Shown here: piece after piece, positions 6,206 to 8,014 of the stretch
Numbering within the stretch: the stretch's first letter is position 1
How the letters are laid out: each line of letters opens with the position of its first letter
DNA from: DAOUAJ01 sp034433615
GTDB lineage: Bacteria; Chloroflexota; Anaerolineae; DUEN01
Reading direction: 5' to 3'
Length of the DNA stretch: 8,014 bases
Assembly (NCBI GenBank): GCA_034433615.1
Contig: DAOUAJ010000290.1
Coordinates: forward strand, 1 to 8,014
The notes under the pieces: generated by a model
The model's database searches: none
What the model was told of the DNA's origin: nothing
The model's input: the letters and a program-made list of their open reading frames with translations, nothing else
Translations under genes and position numbers: made by a program

Positions 6206-8014
6206 ATGAGGCCAAATATGCGACGATTGACACTCCTGGTCTGGTTAACGATCGGTATCCTGGGAGCAACTGGCCTGCTCTCAGCCTGGGGGGTAACTTC
6301 GCCGCCAGTGGCCGCTCAGAAAGGGGGGAACTGGCCCCAGATCAGCCTGACCAGGCTGGTCGGCGGGCTGAGCCAGCCAGTGCACATCACCCATGCCGGC
6401 GACGGCAGCAGGCGACTGTTCATCGTCGAGCAGAGCGGACGCATCCGGATCGTCAAGAACAATGTTCTGCTTGACACTCCGTTCCTGAACATCACCGGCC
6501 GCGTCCTCTGCTGCGGCGAGCGGGGCCTGCTCAGCGTCGCCTTCCCACCCGGCTACGCCAATAAGGGATACTTCTACGTCAACTACACCAGGAAACCTGA
6601 CGGCGATACCGTGGTAGCGCGCTACCGGATCACCACCGATCCTGATGTGGCTGATCCCGACAGCGAAGAGATTGTGCTGATCGTTGGCCAACCCTATGCC
6701 AACCATAACGGCGGCCAACTGGCCTTCGGCCCCGATGGTTATCTGTACATCGGCATGGGCGATGGAGGCTCTGCCGGAGACCCGGGGAACCGTGCTCAAA
6801 ACCCGGGCGAGCTGCTGGGCAAGCTGCTGCGGATTGATGTCGAGTCGGGAGCTAATCCCTATGCCATCCCTGCCAGCAACCCGTACACTCGCACCACGGG
6901 CTATCAGGGCGAGATTTGGGCGCTCGGGTTGCGTAATCCGTGGCGTTTCGCCTTCGACCGAGAAAGAGGGGACCTGTACATCGCCGACGTTGGTCAGAAC
7001 CGCTATGAGGAGGTGGATTATCAGCCGGCATCCAGCCGCGGGGGTGAAAACTACGGCTGGCGCATCCTGGAAGGCTCTCACTGCTACAACCCGCCCTCGG
7101 GTTGTGTCCCGCCTGGCCGGTACGTCCAGCCAGTGGCTGAGTACGATCACACGCAGGGCTGTTCTGTCACAGGGGGCATGGTCTATCGCGGGCAGATATA
7201 TCCTCGTATGCAAGGCATCTACTTCTATGGAGATTATTGCAGCGGGCGGATCTGGGGGCTGAAGCGCGGTGTCACCTGGCAAACTGTCCTGCTTCTCGAC
7301 TCCCCTTATGCCCTCAGCACCTTTGGTGAGGATGAGGCCGGCAACCTGTACGTGGCTGATCATGCTGGCGGCGGCATCTACCGGCTGGCCGACACCGTCG
7401 TATCCACGCCGACGGACACCCCCACGGCTACACCTTCGCCTACGACCACCCCAATGCCAACGCGGACGCCGACCCGCGTTCTGATCCCTATGTTGATAGC
7501 TACATCACCAGTGTCCGGCACGGTACGCTTCGCTGTGATCGGCGATTACGGCCTCGCCAGCCAGCCCGAGCAGGACGTCGCCGACCTGGTCAAGAGTTGG
7601 AACCCGGACTTTGTGATCACTACCGGCGACAACAATTACCCGCGTGGAGCTGCAGCCACCATTGACCAGAACATCGGCCAGTACTACCACGAATTCATCT
7701 ACCCCTACACAGGCGACTACGGCACAGGCGCGACCAGCAACCGCTTCTTCCCCTCACTGGGCAATCACGACTGGATGACCGCTGACGCTGCACCTTATCT
7801 CGACTACTTCACTTTGCCTGGCAACGAGCGTTACTATGATTTTGTCTGGGGGCCGGTGCATCTGTTCGCCCTTGATAGTGACTCCCGCGAGCCAGACGGG
7901 ATCGCTAGCACTTCCGCTCAGGCTGCCTGGCTGCGGAGTCGGTTGGCCCTCTCGACCGCACCCTGGAAGCTGGTATACATGCACCATCCCCCCTTCTCGT
8001 CGGGGCTGCACGGG
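6206..8014 (+). CDS. Secreted PQQ sugar dehydrogenase fused to metallophosphatase, 3'-partial
   Basis: The frame is open without a stop to the window end (603 residues visible). MRPNMRRLTLLVWLTIGILG and the following residues form a Sec-type signal, with likely cleavage after VAA (about residue 37). Residues about 42-395 are a soluble glucose/sorbosone dehydrogenase propeller (GSDH family, PQQ and Ca2+). HNGGQLAFGPDGYLYIGMGD (from H167, the expected catalytic base), LGLRNPWRFAFD (R243), IADVGQN, GGENYGWRILEG and YGDYCSGRIW are clear. It should oxidise aldose sugars outside the cytoplasm. A Thr/Pro linker (about 400-424) leads to a purple-acid-phosphatase/TRAP-like domain from about residue 439: VIGDYG (D447), GDNNYP (D475, Y478), GNHD (N520, H521) and MHHPPFSSGLHG (H593/H594). 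The last GHxH metal motif would lie beyond the window. Start choice is uncertain: TTG 6197 has AAGGGGGG five bases upstream, ATG 6206 is better as a codon, and ATG 6218 is also in frame. Vicinal C102-C103 may form a disulfide with another Cys. Confidence 0.9.
   Translation, partial: MRPNMRRLTLLVWLTIGILGATGLLSAWGVTSPPVAAQKGGNWPQISLTRLVGGLSQPVHITHAGDGSRRLFIVEQSGRIRIVKNNVLLDTPFLNITGRVLCCGERGLLSVAFPPGYANKGYFYVNYTRKPDGDTVVARYRITTDPDVADPDSEEIVLIVGQPYANHNGGQLAFGPDGYLYIGMGDGGSAGDPGNRAQNPGELLGKLLRIDVESGANPYAIPASNPYTRTTGYQGEIWALGLRNPWRFAFDRERGDLYIADVGQNRYEEVDYQPASSRGGENYGWRILEGSHCYNPPSGCVPPGRYVQPVAEYDHTQGCSVTGGMVYRGQIYPRMQGIYFYGDYCSGRIWGLKRGVTWQTVLLLDSPYALSTFGEDEAGNLYVADHAGGGIYRLADTVVSTPTDTPTATPSPTTTPMPTRTPTRVLIPMLIATSPVSGTVRFAVIGDYGLASQPEQDVADLVKSWNPDFVITTGDNNYPRGAAATIDQNIGQYYHEFIYPYTGDYGTGATSNRFFPSLGNHDWMTADAAPYLDYFTLPGNERYYDFVWGPVHLFALDSDSREPDGIASTSAQAAWLRSRLALSTAPWKLVYMHHPPFSSGLHG

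Noticed and set aside
6281..7363. A 360-codon open frame on the minus strand opposite the dehydrogenase
   Set aside because: It lies wholly antisense to a gene with clear GSDH motifs, its translation shows no recognisable domain, and GC-rich DNA commonly gives such shadows.

Overview
The window looks like a piece of a GC-rich bacterial chromosome, most likely from the Chloroflexota (Anaerolineae-like). This is an inference from style. Two exported proteins carry long Thr/Pro linkers (TPT/TPS repeats). The intergenic DNA holds a TGCGTGN heptamer tandem repeat and a GTAGGGGCG-type near-palindrome. Beta-propeller proteins are prominent. No rRNA, tRNA, CRISPR array, transposase or phage gene was recognised.

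Left part (1-2319, all + strand): a sugar-catabolism-like cluster. It opens with the visible 3' part of a DUF2961/GH172 gene that seems to have lost its middle: the N-terminal half runs straight into the extreme C-terminal tail of the family. A heptamer repeat follows. Then come a Gfo/Idh/MocA NAD(P)-dependent oxidoreductase and, 28 bases later, a TIM-barrel sugar phosphate isomerase/epimerase-like protein. The latter two probably form one transcript that oxidises and isomerises an unknown sugar or cyclitol.

Middle (2320-4830): a short leader with a hairpin and a weak promoter candidate precedes a 771-residue lipoprotein. It joins a PQQ-type propeller to a TolB/PD40-type propeller on the outside of the cell membrane. 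It ends at a perfect 18-bp stem terminator shared with a convergent gene.

Right part (4831-8014): a minus-strand SelA/DgaE-like PLP enzyme (stop at 4831, start best placed at 5967) diverges from a plus-strand gene that runs off the window end. The intervening region holds a 28-nt near-palindromic repeat and an extended -10 promoter. The last gene encodes a secreted protein with a soluble PQQ glucose/sorbosone dehydrogenase propeller, a Thr/Pro linker and a purple-acid-phosphatase-like metallophosphatase domain. This fusion is the most unusual architecture here.

The genes share a loose theme of carbohydrate oxidation and processing, but nothing in the sequence ties the three blocks into one pathway. 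I did not find a clearly new system. The best leads are the dehydrogenase-phosphatase fusion, the internally deleted GH172 gene and the two repeat families.
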